Shown: positions 33,875 to 44,941 of the stretch, in pieces
How positions within the stretch are numbered: the stretch's first letter is position 1
Layout of the letters: each line of letters begins with the position of its first letter
Assembly (NCBI RefSeq): GCF_031624635.1
Contig: NZ_JAMQOQ010000002.1
Coordinates: 124,001 to 188,000, forward strand
DNA: 64,000 bases
Origin: Halogeometricum sp. S3BR5-2
Lineage (GTDB): Archaea; Halobacteriota; Halobacteria; Halobacteriales; Haloferacaceae
Reading direction: 5' to 3'
The notes under the pieces: model-generated
What the model was told of the DNA's origin: nothing
Database searches by the model: none
Seen by the model: only the letters and a program-made list of their open reading frames with translations
Program-made: the position numbers and the translations under genes

Positions 33875-35443
33875 ATGCCAGAGGCCCCACCGACGGACGA
33901 GGGTTGGTACGCCCTGCACGACTTCCGAACCGTGGACTGGGACGCGTGGCGCGACGCCCCCGGGCGAGAACGGGACCGCGCCGTGGGCGAGGGCGTCGAG
34001 TACCTCCGCGCGCACGAGGCCGTCGAGGACGCCGCCGAGGGCGACTCGGCCGTCTTCTCGGTGCTCGGTCACAAGGCGGACCTCCTCGTCGTCCACTTCC
34101 GGCCGACGCTGGACGACCTCTCGCGGGCGGAACGGCAGTTCGAGCGCACCGCCTTGGCGTCGTACACCGAGCAGACCGACTCCTACGTCTCGGTCACCGA
34201 GGTGTCGGGGTACGTCTCGCGGGAGTACTTCGAGGATGAGGACGCCGACATCGACGAGGGCCTCCGCCGCTACATCGAGGGGAAACTCACGCCCGAGATT
34301 CCGGAGGACCAGTACGTCTCGTTCTATCCGATGTCGAAGCGCCGCGGCGAGACGCACAACTGGTACGACCTCGCCTTCGAGAAGCGCGCGGAGATGATGT
34401 CCGAACACGGCGACACCGGACGAGACTACGCCGGGAAGATAAACCAGGTCATCGCCTCCTCCGTCGGCTTCGACGACTACGAGTGGGGCGTGACGCTGTT
34501 CGCCGAGGACCCCGCCGACATAAAGGACATCGTCTACGAGATGCGCTTCGACGAGGCGTCCTCGAAGTACGGCGAGTTCGGGCAGTTCTACGTCGGCCGC
34601 CGGTTCCCGCCCGCGGACCTCGGCGCCTACCTCGAAGGCGAGTCCGTCCCCACCGAGGGCGCGGGCGACTCCCCTCACGGGTCCCACCCGGAGGGCGAAC
34701 CCGGCCACGGCCACGGGTCGGCCCACGGCCACGCCCACGGCGACGGCCCGCACGACGGCGGTCACGGCGGCGCGCACGGCGGCGGCGGCGGCCACGCCCA
34801 CGGCGACGCGCCGCACGGCGAGTCGGCCGGCGAGGAGAGCGAGAGCGCCGACGCCGTCGACGACGGCATCCGCGGCGAACTGGAGGACCTGAACATCTAC
34901 GCCGGCAAGCCGCACGGCGAGGACGTGTACGCGACGGTGCTGTACTCGGAGGCGGACACCGACGACCTGTTCGAGGAGGTGGAGGGCCTGCGCGGCAACT
35001 TCGACCACTACGGCACGCACGTCAAGACGGCGCTGTACGAGGCCCGCGACGGCGGCCGGACGGCCGTCGTCTCCATCTGGGACACGCAGTCGGCCGCCGA
35101 GACGGCCGCCGGGTTCCTCTCGGAACTCCCCGGCATCGTCTCCCGCGCGGGCGAGGAGTCCGGGTTCGGGACGATGGGGATGTTCTACACCGTCAAACCC
35201 GACTACAGGGACGATTTCGTCGAGAAGTTCGACACCGTCGGCGGCGTCCTCGCCGACACCGAGGGTCACCAGGACACCGACCTGATGGTGAACGTCGAGG
35301 ACGAGAACGACATGTTCATCGCCAGTCAGTGGAGTTCCCGCGAGGACGCGATGGGCTTCTTCCGGTCTGACGCCTTCCGCGACACGGTTCAGTGGGGCCG
35401 CGACGTCCTCGCCGACCGACCGCGGCACGTCTTCCTCGCGTAA
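33875..35443 (+). CDS. pitA: PitA: chlorite-dismutase-like heme protein fused to monooxygenase-type domain
   Basis: A 522-residue two-domain protein as known in Haloferax (PitA). Residues 1-240 are the chlorite dismutase/HemQ fold: FYPMSKRRGETHNWY carries the Tyr equivalent to the coproheme-decarboxylase residue, MMSEHGDTGR carries the proximal heme His, followed by FDDYEWGVTLFAEDP. Residues 255-320 are a linker with many GHGHAHGD-type His-Gly repeats, plausibly binding metal. Residues 330-522 contain two antibiotic-biosynthesis-monooxygenase (ABM) ferredoxin-like units. The Tyr/His pair suggests coproheme decarboxylase activity rather than chlorite dismutation (inference). A PadR regulator is divergent. 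Confidence 0.88.
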   Translation: MPEAPPTDEGWYALHDFRTVDWDAWRDAPGRERDRAVGEGVEYLRAHEAVEDAAEGDSAVFSVLGHKADLLVVHFRPTLDDLSRAERQFERTALASYTEQTDSYVSVTEVSGYVSREYFEDEDADIDEGLRRYIEGKLTPEIPEDQYVSFYPMSKRRGETHNWYDLAFEKRAEMMSEHGDTGRDYAGKINQVIASSVGFDDYEWGVTLFAEDPADIKDIVYEMRFDEASSKYGEFGQFYVGRRFPPADLGAYLEGESVPTEGAGDSPHGSHPEGEPGHGHGSAHGHAHGDGPHDGGHGGAHGGGGGHAHGDAPHGESAGEESESADAVDDGIRGELEDLNIYAGKPHGEDVYATVLYSEADTDDLFEEVEGLRGNFDHYGTHVKTALYEARDGGRTAVVSIWDTQSAAETAAGFLSELPGIVSRAGEESGFGTMGMFYTVKPDYRDDFVEKFDTVGGVLADTEGHQDTDLMVNVEDENDMFIASQWSSREDAMGFFRSDAFRDTVQWGRDVLADRPRHVFLA

Positions 35444-35831
35444 TCGGCGTCGGACGCGGCTCTCGGACTCGTTTTCACGCGCGTTCTTACGACTCGCTGT
35501 ACTTCCGAGAGCGTCGGGACCGCTCGCTCCTCGACGAGTGGGTCCGAATAGAAACGGGGTGCGGCGGGTGGCCGCCGCGGGGGGAACACTGGAGATGTTC
35601 GAGGTTCGAGCCGACCGCGCGGGAACGTGCCTACCGTCCGACCGGTGCCTACCACCGAGACGATGCCTACCGCCCGACCCATGCCTACCGCGGGCGGCGC
35701 CTACCGCTTGGTCGCTCGCGCCCCCGGTCCCGCAGGACCGGAAGGCGTACTCGGTACGAGGCGCGCTCCCGACTTAGCTATGGGTCGAATACGACGACCT
35801 GAATGGACCCATTAACCACCGTAACGGCCGA
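35444..35831. other. 388-bp convergent intergenic region
   Basis: Lies between the stops of pitA and the pantoate kinase gene. It holds an 18-bp tandem repeat (separate entry). A short plus-strand frame runs through the repeat (35627-35815) with sixfold residue periodicity (MPTARP), but it has no recognisable start context and noncoding composition beyond the repeat, so I do not call it a gene. Confidence 0.5.
35627..35698. repeat. 18-bp tandem repeat, four copies
   Basis: Copies start at 35627, 35645, 35663 and 35681, each beginning RTGCCTACC and spaced exactly 18 bp; a degenerate fifth (GCGCCTACCG) follows from 35697. The first and third are most similar (TGCCTACCGYCCGACC). No inverted symmetry and no CRISPR-like spacers. 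Confidence 0.8.
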
Positions 35832-36629
35832 TTACGTTCGCTCCAGGAGGCGTGCACCCTCGTTCGTGATGCGCGTCGCCTCGGGGAGGACGCCCTCGAC
35901 GCCCGCCGCGAGAACCGTCTCGCCGACCATCGCCATCGTCGCGGCGCCGCCCGCCTCGGCGACCCGTCCCACCGCCTCTTCGACGGCGGGCGTCGGCAGA
36001 CCCGTCCGCCGGGCGAACGCCCACGCCGTCCCGAACCACTCCTCCAACGGGTCCTCGGGGTCGAACATCGCGAGGGCGTCGGTCCCGGCGTCGGCGACCC
36101 GCGCCATCGACGCCTCGTCGCCGAGGACGGACTCGGTGGCGATGCCGCCCGTCGAGACGTACTCGATTCGGTCGTCCCGCTCGACGCGGTTCCGCCCGCC
36201 CCCGCCGCCGGCGTTCCACGCGAGACCCGCGCGGTCCTGCACGAACACGTCGCCGAGACCGGTGCCGGCGGCGACTTCCGCGCGGTGGGCGGCGCCGACG
36301 GCTTCCTCGCGCGAGAGGTCCAACTCGAAGGCGGCGTCGGCGGCGAGGGTCGTCGCCAGCGTGGCGGCGCCGCTGGCGCCGAACCCCCGTCCGACGGGAA
36401 TCTCGGCGTCGAGTTCCACCGCCGCCGCGACGCCCAACGAGTCGAGGACGCCCTCGACCGGTTCGAAGTCGGTCGCCTCTCCGTCGAGTCGGACGGCCGT
36501 CTCGGCGGCCGGTTCGACCGTCGCGCGGACGCCGTCCGCCACGGCGAAACTGACGCCGAAGGAGCCTTCGCCGTCCTCTCGCGGGGCGAAGACGGTGGTG
36601 ACGCTTCCCGGCGCGTAGGCTGTCGGCAT
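35832..36629 (-). CDS. pantoate kinase (GHMP family)
   Basis: A 265-residue archaeal pantoate kinase. The GHMP ATP loop is PVGRGFGASGAATLAT (about residues 78-93), the N-terminal strand is AYAPGSVTTVFAP, and GTGLGDVFVQDRAGLAWNAGG plus the C-terminal MAMVGETVLA...GA complete the fold. Archaea make 4'-phosphopantothenate through pantoate kinase and phosphopantothenate synthetase. The next CoA-pathway gene in this window is the GTP-dependent dephospho-CoA kinase at 57.7 kb, not adjacent. Confidence 0.88.
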   Translation of the reverse strand: MPTAYAPGSVTTVFAPREDGEGSFGVSFAVADGVRATVEPAAETAVRLDGEATDFEPVEGVLDSLGVAAAVELDAEIPVGRGFGASGAATLATTLAADAAFELDLSREEAVGAAHRAEVAAGTGLGDVFVQDRAGLAWNAGGGGGRNRVERDDRIEYVSTGGIATESVLGDEASMARVADAGTDALAMFDPEDPLEEWFGTAWAFARRTGLPTPAVEEAVGRVAEAGGAATMAMVGETVLAAGVEGVLPEATRITNEGARLLERT

Positions 36630-36692
36630 GGGGTCGGAATCGAATGGAACGGTGGTAAGCGTGCCGTCGGCGGCGGATTCCGCTTCGACCGC

Positions 36693-36881
36693 CTACTCCG
36701 CGGCGCGCCGCGACAGCAGGTAGCCGACGACGCCGAACAGCCCCGTCAGGAGCGTCAGGCGGTCCCACGGGGCGGCGTCGACGCCGCGTCCGTCGGCGTC
36801 GCGCCGAATCCACGCCGCGAGGGCGACGTGGACGACGACGGTCAGGGCGACGAACGCCCTCGTCACTCGGCGTACGGTCAC
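36693..36881 (-). CDS. small two-span membrane protein, 62 aa
   Basis: A 62-residue protein with two hydrophobic segments (AFVALTVVVHVALAAWI and LTLLTGLFGVVGYLL) joined by a charged loop RRDADGRGVDAAPWDR, ending in basic RRAAE. The layout resembles small PLDc_N/PLD-nuclease-like haloarchaeal membrane proteins. It starts 4 bp after the stop of the aldo/keto reductase gene on the same strand, so is likely co-transcribed. Confidence 0.65.
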   Translation of the reverse strand: MTVRRVTRAFVALTVVVHVALAAWIRRDADGRGVDAAPWDRLTLLTGLFGVVGYLLSRRAAE

Positions 36882-36885
36882 GGCG

Positions 36886-37962
36886 TCAGTCCGCGGAGTT
36901 CCGCGGTCCGGCGGAGGGCTGTTTGTCGATGCCGGCGGCGGCGATGTCGTCGCCGTCCACGGAGGAACGGAGCGAGTCCATCCCGTCCTCGCGGTCGATG
37001 CCGAAGTTGTCGGCGTACAGCTCTTTCACCCGACCGAGTTCGTCGTCGCTCAGTTTCGGCACGTCGGAGGCGGCGGCCCACTCCGTGATGTCCTCCTTCG
37101 TGTGGAACGTCGGCGTGACGCTCGCGACGGCGTCGTGGCTCAGGAGGAACGCGATGGCGGCCTGTCCCATCGTGCGCTCGCCGTCTCGCTCCAGGAAGCG
37201 CAGGGTCTCCAACTTCTCCCACCCCGTCTCGTACCACGCGTCGGGGCGGAAACCGCGGTGGTCGTCCAAGTCGTGGCCCGTCTCGGGCGTCACCTGCTCG
37301 TTCAGGAGGCCCGAGGAGTGCGGCACGCGCGGGACGAGACTGGTCGGAGAGCCGGTGCGTTCGATGGTCTCCAAGAAGTGCTCGCCGACGTCCTGTTCGA
37401 ACACGTTCCAGACGAGTTGCAGGGAGTCGAACTCCTCCTCGATGGCCATGTCGCCCTCGGCCAACCAGCCGATGGAGGGGCCGAGCGCCCAACCGACGGC
37501 GTCGACGAGCCCCTCCTCTTTCAGTTCGTCCAGCGCCTCCAGCACGTCCGCGTCCACCTCGTCGACGTTCGCGTTGTGGAGTTGGAGCACCTCGACGTGG
37601 TCGACGCCGAGTCGGTCGAGGCTCTTCTCCGTCGCCGAGCGAACCCACTCGCCCGTCATCTCCTTCGGGAGTTCGCCGTGGCCCGCCTGCGGGTTGTTGT
37701 AGAAGTCGTAGCCTACCTTCGTCGCCAGCGTCACCTCGTCGCGGTACTCCGAGACGGCCTCGCCGACCATCTCCTCGCTCTCGCCGTGGCCGTACACGTC
37801 GCCGGTGTCGAAGTAGGTGATTCCCTCCTCGATGGCGTGGTGAATGAGGTCGATGGAGTCCTGCCTCGTCCGGTCGCCCCACCAGTCGGTCCCGACGACC
37901 CACGCGCCGAACCCGACTTCGCTCACTTCGACATCGGAGTCGCCCAGCGTCCGATAGTGCAT
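36886..37962 (-). CDS. aldo/keto reductase
   Basis: A 358-residue TIM-barrel NADPH-dependent oxidoreductase. The catalytic tetrad is visible: Asp and Tyr in YFDTGDVYGHGE, Lys in TLATKVGYD and His in VLQLHNANVDE. GFGAWVVGTDWWG near the start and the C-terminal AIAFLLSHDAVASVTP cofactor part fit. An acidic C-terminal extension of about 30 residues is present. It probably reduces or oxidises a sugar or aldehyde; proximity to sucrose/fructan genes is suggestive only. Start at MHYRTLGDSDVEVS; the open frame upstream is noncoding. Confidence 0.87.
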   Translation of the reverse strand: MHYRTLGDSDVEVSEVGFGAWVVGTDWWGDRTRQDSIDLIHHAIEEGITYFDTGDVYGHGESEEMVGEAVSEYRDEVTLATKVGYDFYNNPQAGHGELPKEMTGEWVRSATEKSLDRLGVDHVEVLQLHNANVDEVDADVLEALDELKEEGLVDAVGWALGPSIGWLAEGDMAIEEEFDSLQLVWNVFEQDVGEHFLETIERTGSPTSLVPRVPHSSGLLNEQVTPETGHDLDDHRGFRPDAWYETGWEKLETLRFLERDGERTMGQAAIAFLLSHDAVASVTPTFHTKEDITEWAAASDVPKLSDDELGRVKELYADNFGIDREDGMDSLRSSVDGDDIAAAGIDKQPSAGPRNSAD

Positions 37963-40515
<2,553 letters not shown>

Positions 40516-40522
40516 CTCAGTC

Positions 40523-41821
40523 TCAGTAGTACCGCGGTCCGCCGCCCGCGTCGTCCGCGCCCGCGAACGGGTCGGCCGGAAGCGACTCCCGCGCGAGGGG
40601 GAGGTGGCCGTGGTCGAGGGTGCCGAGGATTCGCGTCTCTCTTCCGTCGAGTCCGACGCGCACCGTCGGCGCGAGGGTGCCGCCGAACCGGCGCATCTGC
40701 TCGTCCTCCGAGAGGAGGGCCACGTCGTCCATCGACGGGCGGTCGTAGTCGAAGTAGTTGAAAAAGGAGGTGACGAGCAGTTCGTCGCCGTGGTCGTACG
40801 CGAGCCACGAGTACGCCTGGAACGGCGCGTTCGCGGGGTTCGTCAGCACCATCCCGTGGCCGTTCAGCGGTTCGTACTCCCCTCGCAGGCCGTCGGCGGC
40901 GAAGCCGTACAGCGCGTCGTACCCCTCGATTCCGGGCGCGAACGTGTGGTGGTGGCTGGAGACGAACAGGTAGTACGTCCCGTCGCGGACGACCAAGTGC
41001 GGCCGTTCGAGTTCCTGATTGACGCAGACGGCGTCGAGGAGCGGGGGTCGGAGTTCGAAGTCCGTCGGGTCGCCCGTCGGCGAGTGCGCGATGCCGACGC
41101 TGCCGTTGAACTCCTGTTGCGCCGCGTCGCCGCCGCAGGCGTCCGACCCCTCGGGAACGGGCGTGTTCGCCTCGAACAGCAGGTACGTCGCCCCGTCCTC
41201 GTCCTCGAAGAACCACGGGTCGCGGAACGTGTACGTCATGCCGCGGCTCTGCTCCTCGCGTTCGTACCGTTCGCCGTCCGGTTCGAGGAGCACCGAGTGG
41301 TCCCACGGGCCGTCGATGTCGACGCCGTCCCCGTCGTCGCCGGGCGAAATCGTTCCCCCTTCCGCCAGAGCGATGCGCTGGGAGTACGAGAGGTCCGCCT
41401 CGTCGGCCGTCCCCGCGGCGGTGTAGTAGACGTACACGTCCCCGTCGTCGTGAAGGGCCGACCCCGCCCACTGCCGGGAGCCGAGCATCCCCGCCTCGAA
41501 CACGCGGCCGCCCGTCTCCCAGGACTTCCCGTCGGTCGAGTAGAAGTAGCGCAGCGTCGCCACGTCGTGGCGTTTTCCCGGGAGGAGGTCGGAGGAGGCC
41601 GTAAGCGCGACGATGACGCGACAGCCGTTCACCTCCGCGGGCGACCCGTCTCGGTCGCGGAGCCACCAGGTGTCCCAGACGTGCAGGTCCTCGTCCAGAC
41701 GCTCCGACGGGGGATAGATTATCGGTGTCACGTTCGTCTCGTCGCGTCGCAACTCCGCCGCGTGGTCGCGCGTCCACGCCGACCGACCGTCGGGCGCGTT
41801 CGGACCGTCGTCGCCGCTCAT
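40523..41821 (-). CDS. GH68 levansucrase-family fructosyltransferase
   Basis: A 432-residue GH68 enzyme. Nucleophile Asp50 is in HVWDTW, the transition-state Asp201 in FRDPWFF, and acid/base Glu272 in ELERPHLV, all in the order and spacing of levansucrases. YFYSTDGKSW and SSHHHTFAPG are further family features. It should split sucrose and transfer fructose to water or a growing levan. Bacterial levansucrases are secreted, but this one has neither Sec nor Tat signal at the ATG chosen (41819-41821); the open frame upstream is noncoding. It forms a sucrose/fructan pair with the adjoining GH32. Confidence 0.88.
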   Translation of the reverse strand: MSGDDGPNAPDGRSAWTRDHAAELRRDETNVTPIIYPPSERLDEDLHVWDTWWLRDRDGSPAEVNGCRVIVALTASSDLLPGKRHDVATLRYFYSTDGKSWETGGRVFEAGMLGSRQWAGSALHDDGDVYVYYTAAGTADEADLSYSQRIALAEGGTISPGDDGDGVDIDGPWDHSVLLEPDGERYEREEQSRGMTYTFRDPWFFEDEDGATYLLFEANTPVPEGSDACGGDAAQQEFNGSVGIAHSPTGDPTDFELRPPLLDAVCVNQELERPHLVVRDGTYYLFVSSHHHTFAPGIEGYDALYGFAADGLRGEYEPLNGHGMVLTNPANAPFQAYSWLAYDHGDELLVTSFFNYFDYDRPSMDDVALLSEDEQMRRFGGTLAPTVRVGLDGRETRILGTLDHGHLPLARESLPADPFAGADDAGGGPRYY

Positions 41822-41980
41822 GCCGCTAGCTACCCGCAACTCCCTGAAGTGCCCGTCGGTCTCGAATCGTTTACTACACCCGTGGTGATTCGTTCGGCAC
41901 GGCTCCGTCGCCCGACTCCGGTCCTCCGGTGTCTCCGCACAACCGAACGGATTTGTTTCGCGGGGACGAAGCGACGCCCC

Positions 41981-42913
41981 ATGACGAAAGTCCACGTCTC
42001 TCTCCCCGCGGAGGCGGAACGGAACGTCCAGGCGTTCATCGACGAGGTGGACGAGCGACTCTCCTCGGCGGAGGACACGTGCGAAGTCGTCACCGAGACG
42101 CTCGTGGACCTCCACGGCGACCGGGCGGCGTACGAACGCTGGCAGGCCGGGAAGGACCTCTCGGCCGCCGAACGCGTCCGTCTACAGGGGTACGACCCCT
42201 GCAACGCGACGCTGGAGTCGGAGTACTACGCCGAGAAGGACGAGGAGCGCTTCGAGGAGTCGAAGTACCTCCAGTGGCTCTGGCGGCAGTTCGACGCGAC
42301 GCCGATGGCCGACAACATCCACTTCGCCCTTCGCTTCAGACAGATGCTCGCCGAGCACCTCTTCGCCGACTGCGGGGAGAACTGCCGGTTCTTCAAGGGC
42401 ATCTCGTTCACCTACGGGCACAACATCTCCGTCGGGGACAACACCGTCATCCACGACGACGTCCACCTCGACGACCGCGGGAAACTCACCATCGGAGACC
42501 GCGTCTCCATCTCCGACGGCGTCCACCTGTACAGCCACGACCACGACGTGGTCGACCAGACCGAGATACGTAACTTCCACACCGTCGTCGAGGACGACGC
42601 GCGCGTCACCTACGACGCGATGGTTCGCGCGGGCATCCACGTCGGAGCCAACAGCGTCGTCGGCGCGCGGTCGGTCGTGCAGGGCGACGTGCCCGCCCAC
42701 CACATCGTCGCCGGCACGCCGGCCAAGAGCATCCGCGTCAAGCCCGGGTGGGAGTCCGTCGCCGACGCCGTCGAGGACCGCCTCGTCAACCGGCAGGACG
42801 AGCGCGAAATCGAGTACGACCTGCCCGAAGACCTCGACACGTTCGACGAGTTCGGCCGGACGCTGACGCCGCCGGACGACCCCGACGCGCCGGGAGCCGA
42901 GTCGAACGACTGA
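41981..42913 (+). CDS. maltose acetyltransferase-like hexapeptide acyltransferase
   Basis: A 310-residue left-handed beta-helix acyltransferase. The N-terminal 60 residues are a haloarchaeal helical extension; VRLQGYDPCNATLESEYYAEKDE and the helical bundle after it resemble Mac domains. Residues 140-240 hold the hexapeptide repeats (SVGDNTVIHDDVHLDDRGKLTIGDRVSISDGVHLYSHDHD), with the catalytic His in HDHD, then VGARSVVQGDVPAHHIVAGTPAKSI, the standard ending of the family. It probably O-acetylates a sugar. An acidic C-terminal tail follows. Divergent from the GH68 gene. Confidence 0.86.
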   Translation: MTKVHVSLPAEAERNVQAFIDEVDERLSSAEDTCEVVTETLVDLHGDRAAYERWQAGKDLSAAERVRLQGYDPCNATLESEYYAEKDEERFEESKYLQWLWRQFDATPMADNIHFALRFRQMLAEHLFADCGENCRFFKGISFTYGHNISVGDNTVIHDDVHLDDRGKLTIGDRVSISDGVHLYSHDHDVVDQTEIRNFHTVVEDDARVTYDAMVRAGIHVGANSVVGARSVVQGDVPAHHIVAGTPAKSIRVKPGWESVADAVEDRLVNRQDEREIEYDLPEDLDTFDEFGRTLTPPDDPDAPGAESND

Positions 42914-42976
42914 CCGCGCCGACCGCCCCCTCGACCACCCCGAAGCGTAAAGTCCCTTGGCAACGAATAGCACAGT

Positions 42977-43309
42977 ATGGACGCGTGGGGATGGATCGCA
43001 GTCTACGCCGTCGGTCTCGCGGCCCTCCAGTTGTTGGTGTACCGCTACCTGCTCAGCGGCGACGACGAGGTGGGGTACGACCGGGTGTTCCGCGACAGGG
43101 ACGACCGCCCCGACTCCGTCGCCTCCGGGAGCGACCGCGGGGGGTCGGCCCGTCCGACCCGCCTCGCCGCGTCACCCGGACGCGTCGAACGCACCCGCGA
43201 GGGCGCCGACGCCGACAGCAGGGGTCGGTACTGCCCCCGGTGCGGCACGATGAACGAACCCGACCCGACGTTCGACCGCTGCTGGAACTGCGCGAACCGA
43301 CTCGCCTGA
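42977..43309 (+). CDS. membrane-anchored zinc-ribbon protein (DUF7577-like)
   Basis: A 110-residue protein with one N-terminal helix (WIAVYAVGLAALQLLVYRYLL), a disordered arginine/acid-rich linker of about 55 residues and a C-terminal zinc ribbon (YCPRCGTMNEPDPTFDRCWNCANRL) with the four cysteines as CxxC and CxxC. The topology places the ribbon on the cytoplasmic side (positive residues follow the helix). It fits my memory of the DUF7577 group. Function unknown. Confidence 0.75.
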   Translation: MDAWGWIAVYAVGLAALQLLVYRYLLSGDDEVGYDRVFRDRDDRPDSVASGSDRGGSARPTRLAASPGRVERTREGADADSRGRYCPRCGTMNEPDPTFDRCWNCANRLA

Positions 43310-43324
43310 CCGGCGGTCCCCCGC

Positions 43325-43396
43325 CGACTCGCCGATTCGTCGATTCGCCGACTCGCCGATTCGTCGATTCGTCGATTCGTCGATTCGTCGACTCGC
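43325..43396. repeat. nine-copy octamer tandem repeat
   Basis: Nine contiguous 8-bp units, CGATTCGT (five), CGACTCGC (three) and CGATTCGC (one), fill 43325-43396 between two genes. Units differ only at positions 4 and 8. Each half contains near-palindromic CGATTCG/CGAATCG symmetry. A simple-sequence repeat, not a CRISPR. Confidence 0.92.
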
Positions 43397-43455
43397 CGCC
43401 CCGAACCGGCGGCGAACCGGACGCGCTTATCCCTCCGGGGCGCGCCGTGATACCC

Positions 43456-44241
43456 GTGACCAGAGCCGTCGCCATCAACGTCGCCGCGAACTCCTCGCTT
43501 CCGGGCGTCCGCGGCCCCGTCTACCCCGACGGGACGTTCGCGTACGTCCCCATCCCCGAACGGAAACCGACGCGCCCGGACGCGTCGGTGCCGACGTACG
43601 CGGACCTCGACCCGCCGGTCGACCTCCCCGAGTCGGTCCGCGATTCGCGCGTCCACCTCGACCCGGAGTTCGCGGGCTACCCCCACTGCGAGCGCCACAC
43701 GTACGGCGACGAACACGGGGTAAAAGCCGGCCCCCTCTCCCGACTCGACCCGGGCGATTGGCTGTTCTTCTACGCCACGCTGGACCGTCGGGAGTGGTCG
43801 GACGAGACCACCGGTTCCGTCGACGTCGCCGGAGACGCGCCGGACGCCGGCGTCGACACCGACGCCGCGGACTACCTCGCGCCGGAGTGGGGCGCGTACC
43901 TCATCGGCGGGTTCGAGGTTGACGCGGCGCTCACCCCCGAGGCGTACGAGTCGCTCCCCGACGCGGAACGCGCCCGCTTCGCCAACAACGCGCACGTCAA
44001 GCGCGAGACGTTCGACGCGGCGGTGCTGGTGGCGGGCACCGACCGCTCGGGGCTGTTCGACCGCGTCGTCCCCCTCTCCTCGCCCGACGCGGGCGCCGAC
44101 GCGAACCGCGTCGTCACCGACCTCTCGAACGACTCCGGAAAGGGGCCGTGGTGGCGGCGCGTCCTTCGCTTCGACGCCGAGGCGACGGCGACGCTCCTCG
44201 AACTCGTCGAGTCGCGGGAGTTCGACCCGTATCTCGATTGA
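43456..44241 (+). CDS. Nmad3-like (nucleotide modification associated domain 3) protein
   Basis: A 261-residue protein beginning MTRAVAINVAANSSLPGVRGPV at a GTG, with a second GTG three codons upstream. PVYPDGTFAYVPIPE near residue 30, HLDPEFAGYPHCERHTYGD, LDPGDWLFFYATL and WGAYLIGGFEV match my memory of the Nmad3 family, which comparative genomics ties to systems handling modified DNA bases. It also resembles EVE/PUA-type base readers in general layout. No restriction or modification gene is adjacent. Assignment is from recalled motifs, not a search. Confidence 0.68.
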   Translation: MTRAVAINVAANSSLPGVRGPVYPDGTFAYVPIPERKPTRPDASVPTYADLDPPVDLPESVRDSRVHLDPEFAGYPHCERHTYGDEHGVKAGPLSRLDPGDWLFFYATLDRREWSDETTGSVDVAGDAPDAGVDTDAADYLAPEWGAYLIGGFEVDAALTPEAYESLPDAERARFANNAHVKRETFDAAVLVAGTDRSGLFDRVVPLSSPDAGADANRVVTDLSNDSGKGPWWRRVLRFDAEATATLLELVESREFDPYLD

Positions 44242-44301
44242 CTCGATACTAGAACAGTCTTCGAAGCGAATGTTTTTGCCCTCCGGCGGGAAGAGTTCCT
44301 C

Positions 44302-44769
44302 ATGGACGGATGGGAGTACCCGCTCTCGCGCCGTCGCCTCCTCGCCGCGAGTGCGGCGGGCGCGGCGGCCATCGCGGGGTGCGGGGGGACGAACGCGCGA
44401 AACGAACGGGCCGCGGCCCGGCGGAGTCTGGGGTACGTCCGCGTCGTGAACGAGGACGAGGCGGACCACACGGTCCACATCATGGCCGAACGGGAGGACG
44501 AGATGGCGTTCTGGTCGTCGTACGACCTCGGCGGGGCGAACAGCATCTCGTCGCCGCTTCCGGTGAAGGGGCCGTGGGTCGACGACGGCGGCGCGTACAC
44601 GCTGTACTTCCGTCTCGACGACGACGCGGAGTGGACGACGTTCGATACCGAGAGCACCGACGCCGACTGCTACGGGTTGGAGGTCCGAGTCGAGAACGAC
44701 GAACTCGGCCTGTGGACCGAACAGCGGCCGGCGGTGTGCAGCACAGGAACGGAGACGACCGCCGAGTAA
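44302..44769 (+). CDS. Tat-exported lipoprotein, 155 aa
   Basis: A 155-residue protein with a twin-arginine signal: SRRRLLAASAAGAAAIAGCGG, where the lipobox cysteine (IAGC) is at about residue 27. The mature part (about 128 residues) is a small beta-rich domain starting LGYVRVVNEDEADHTVHIMAE, with two cysteines (CYGLEV and AVCS) that could form a disulfide. It resembles haloarchaeal surface lipoproteins of unknown role. It follows the Nmad3-like gene by 60 bp. Confidence 0.78.
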   Translation: MDGWEYPLSRRRLLAASAAGAAAIAGCGGTNARNERAAARRSLGYVRVVNEDEADHTVHIMAEREDEMAFWSSYDLGGANSISSPLPVKGPWVDDGGAYTLYFRLDDDAEWTTFDTESTDADCYGLEVRVENDELGLWTEQRPAVCSTGTETTAE

Positions 44770-44941
44770 TCGGGTCGAAGGTGCGCCGACTGGGAGTCTC
44801 GGGAACGGGCGGAGCGAGCGACCGAAACGTCGACGGAGGAGCGAAGCGAGTCCGTCGGAGGTTGAACCTCAGTCGCTCGCGTCGCTCGCTCCGTAATTCA
44901 ATTCCCGCTACGGCGATTTCGTCTCACTGTGTTCGACAGAA

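Noticed and set aside
35627-35815. A 62-codon gene containing MPTARP repeats
   Set aside because: Only the tandem repeat gives it periodicity; no start context, and the rest has noncoding composition.
40523-42115. N-terminal extension of the levansucrase upstream of 41821
   Set aside because: The extra residues run antisense to the acyltransferase gene start and show no signal peptide or fold.
43325-43396. CRISPR array
   Set aside because: The units are 8 bp, contiguous and without spacers; no cas genes nearby.
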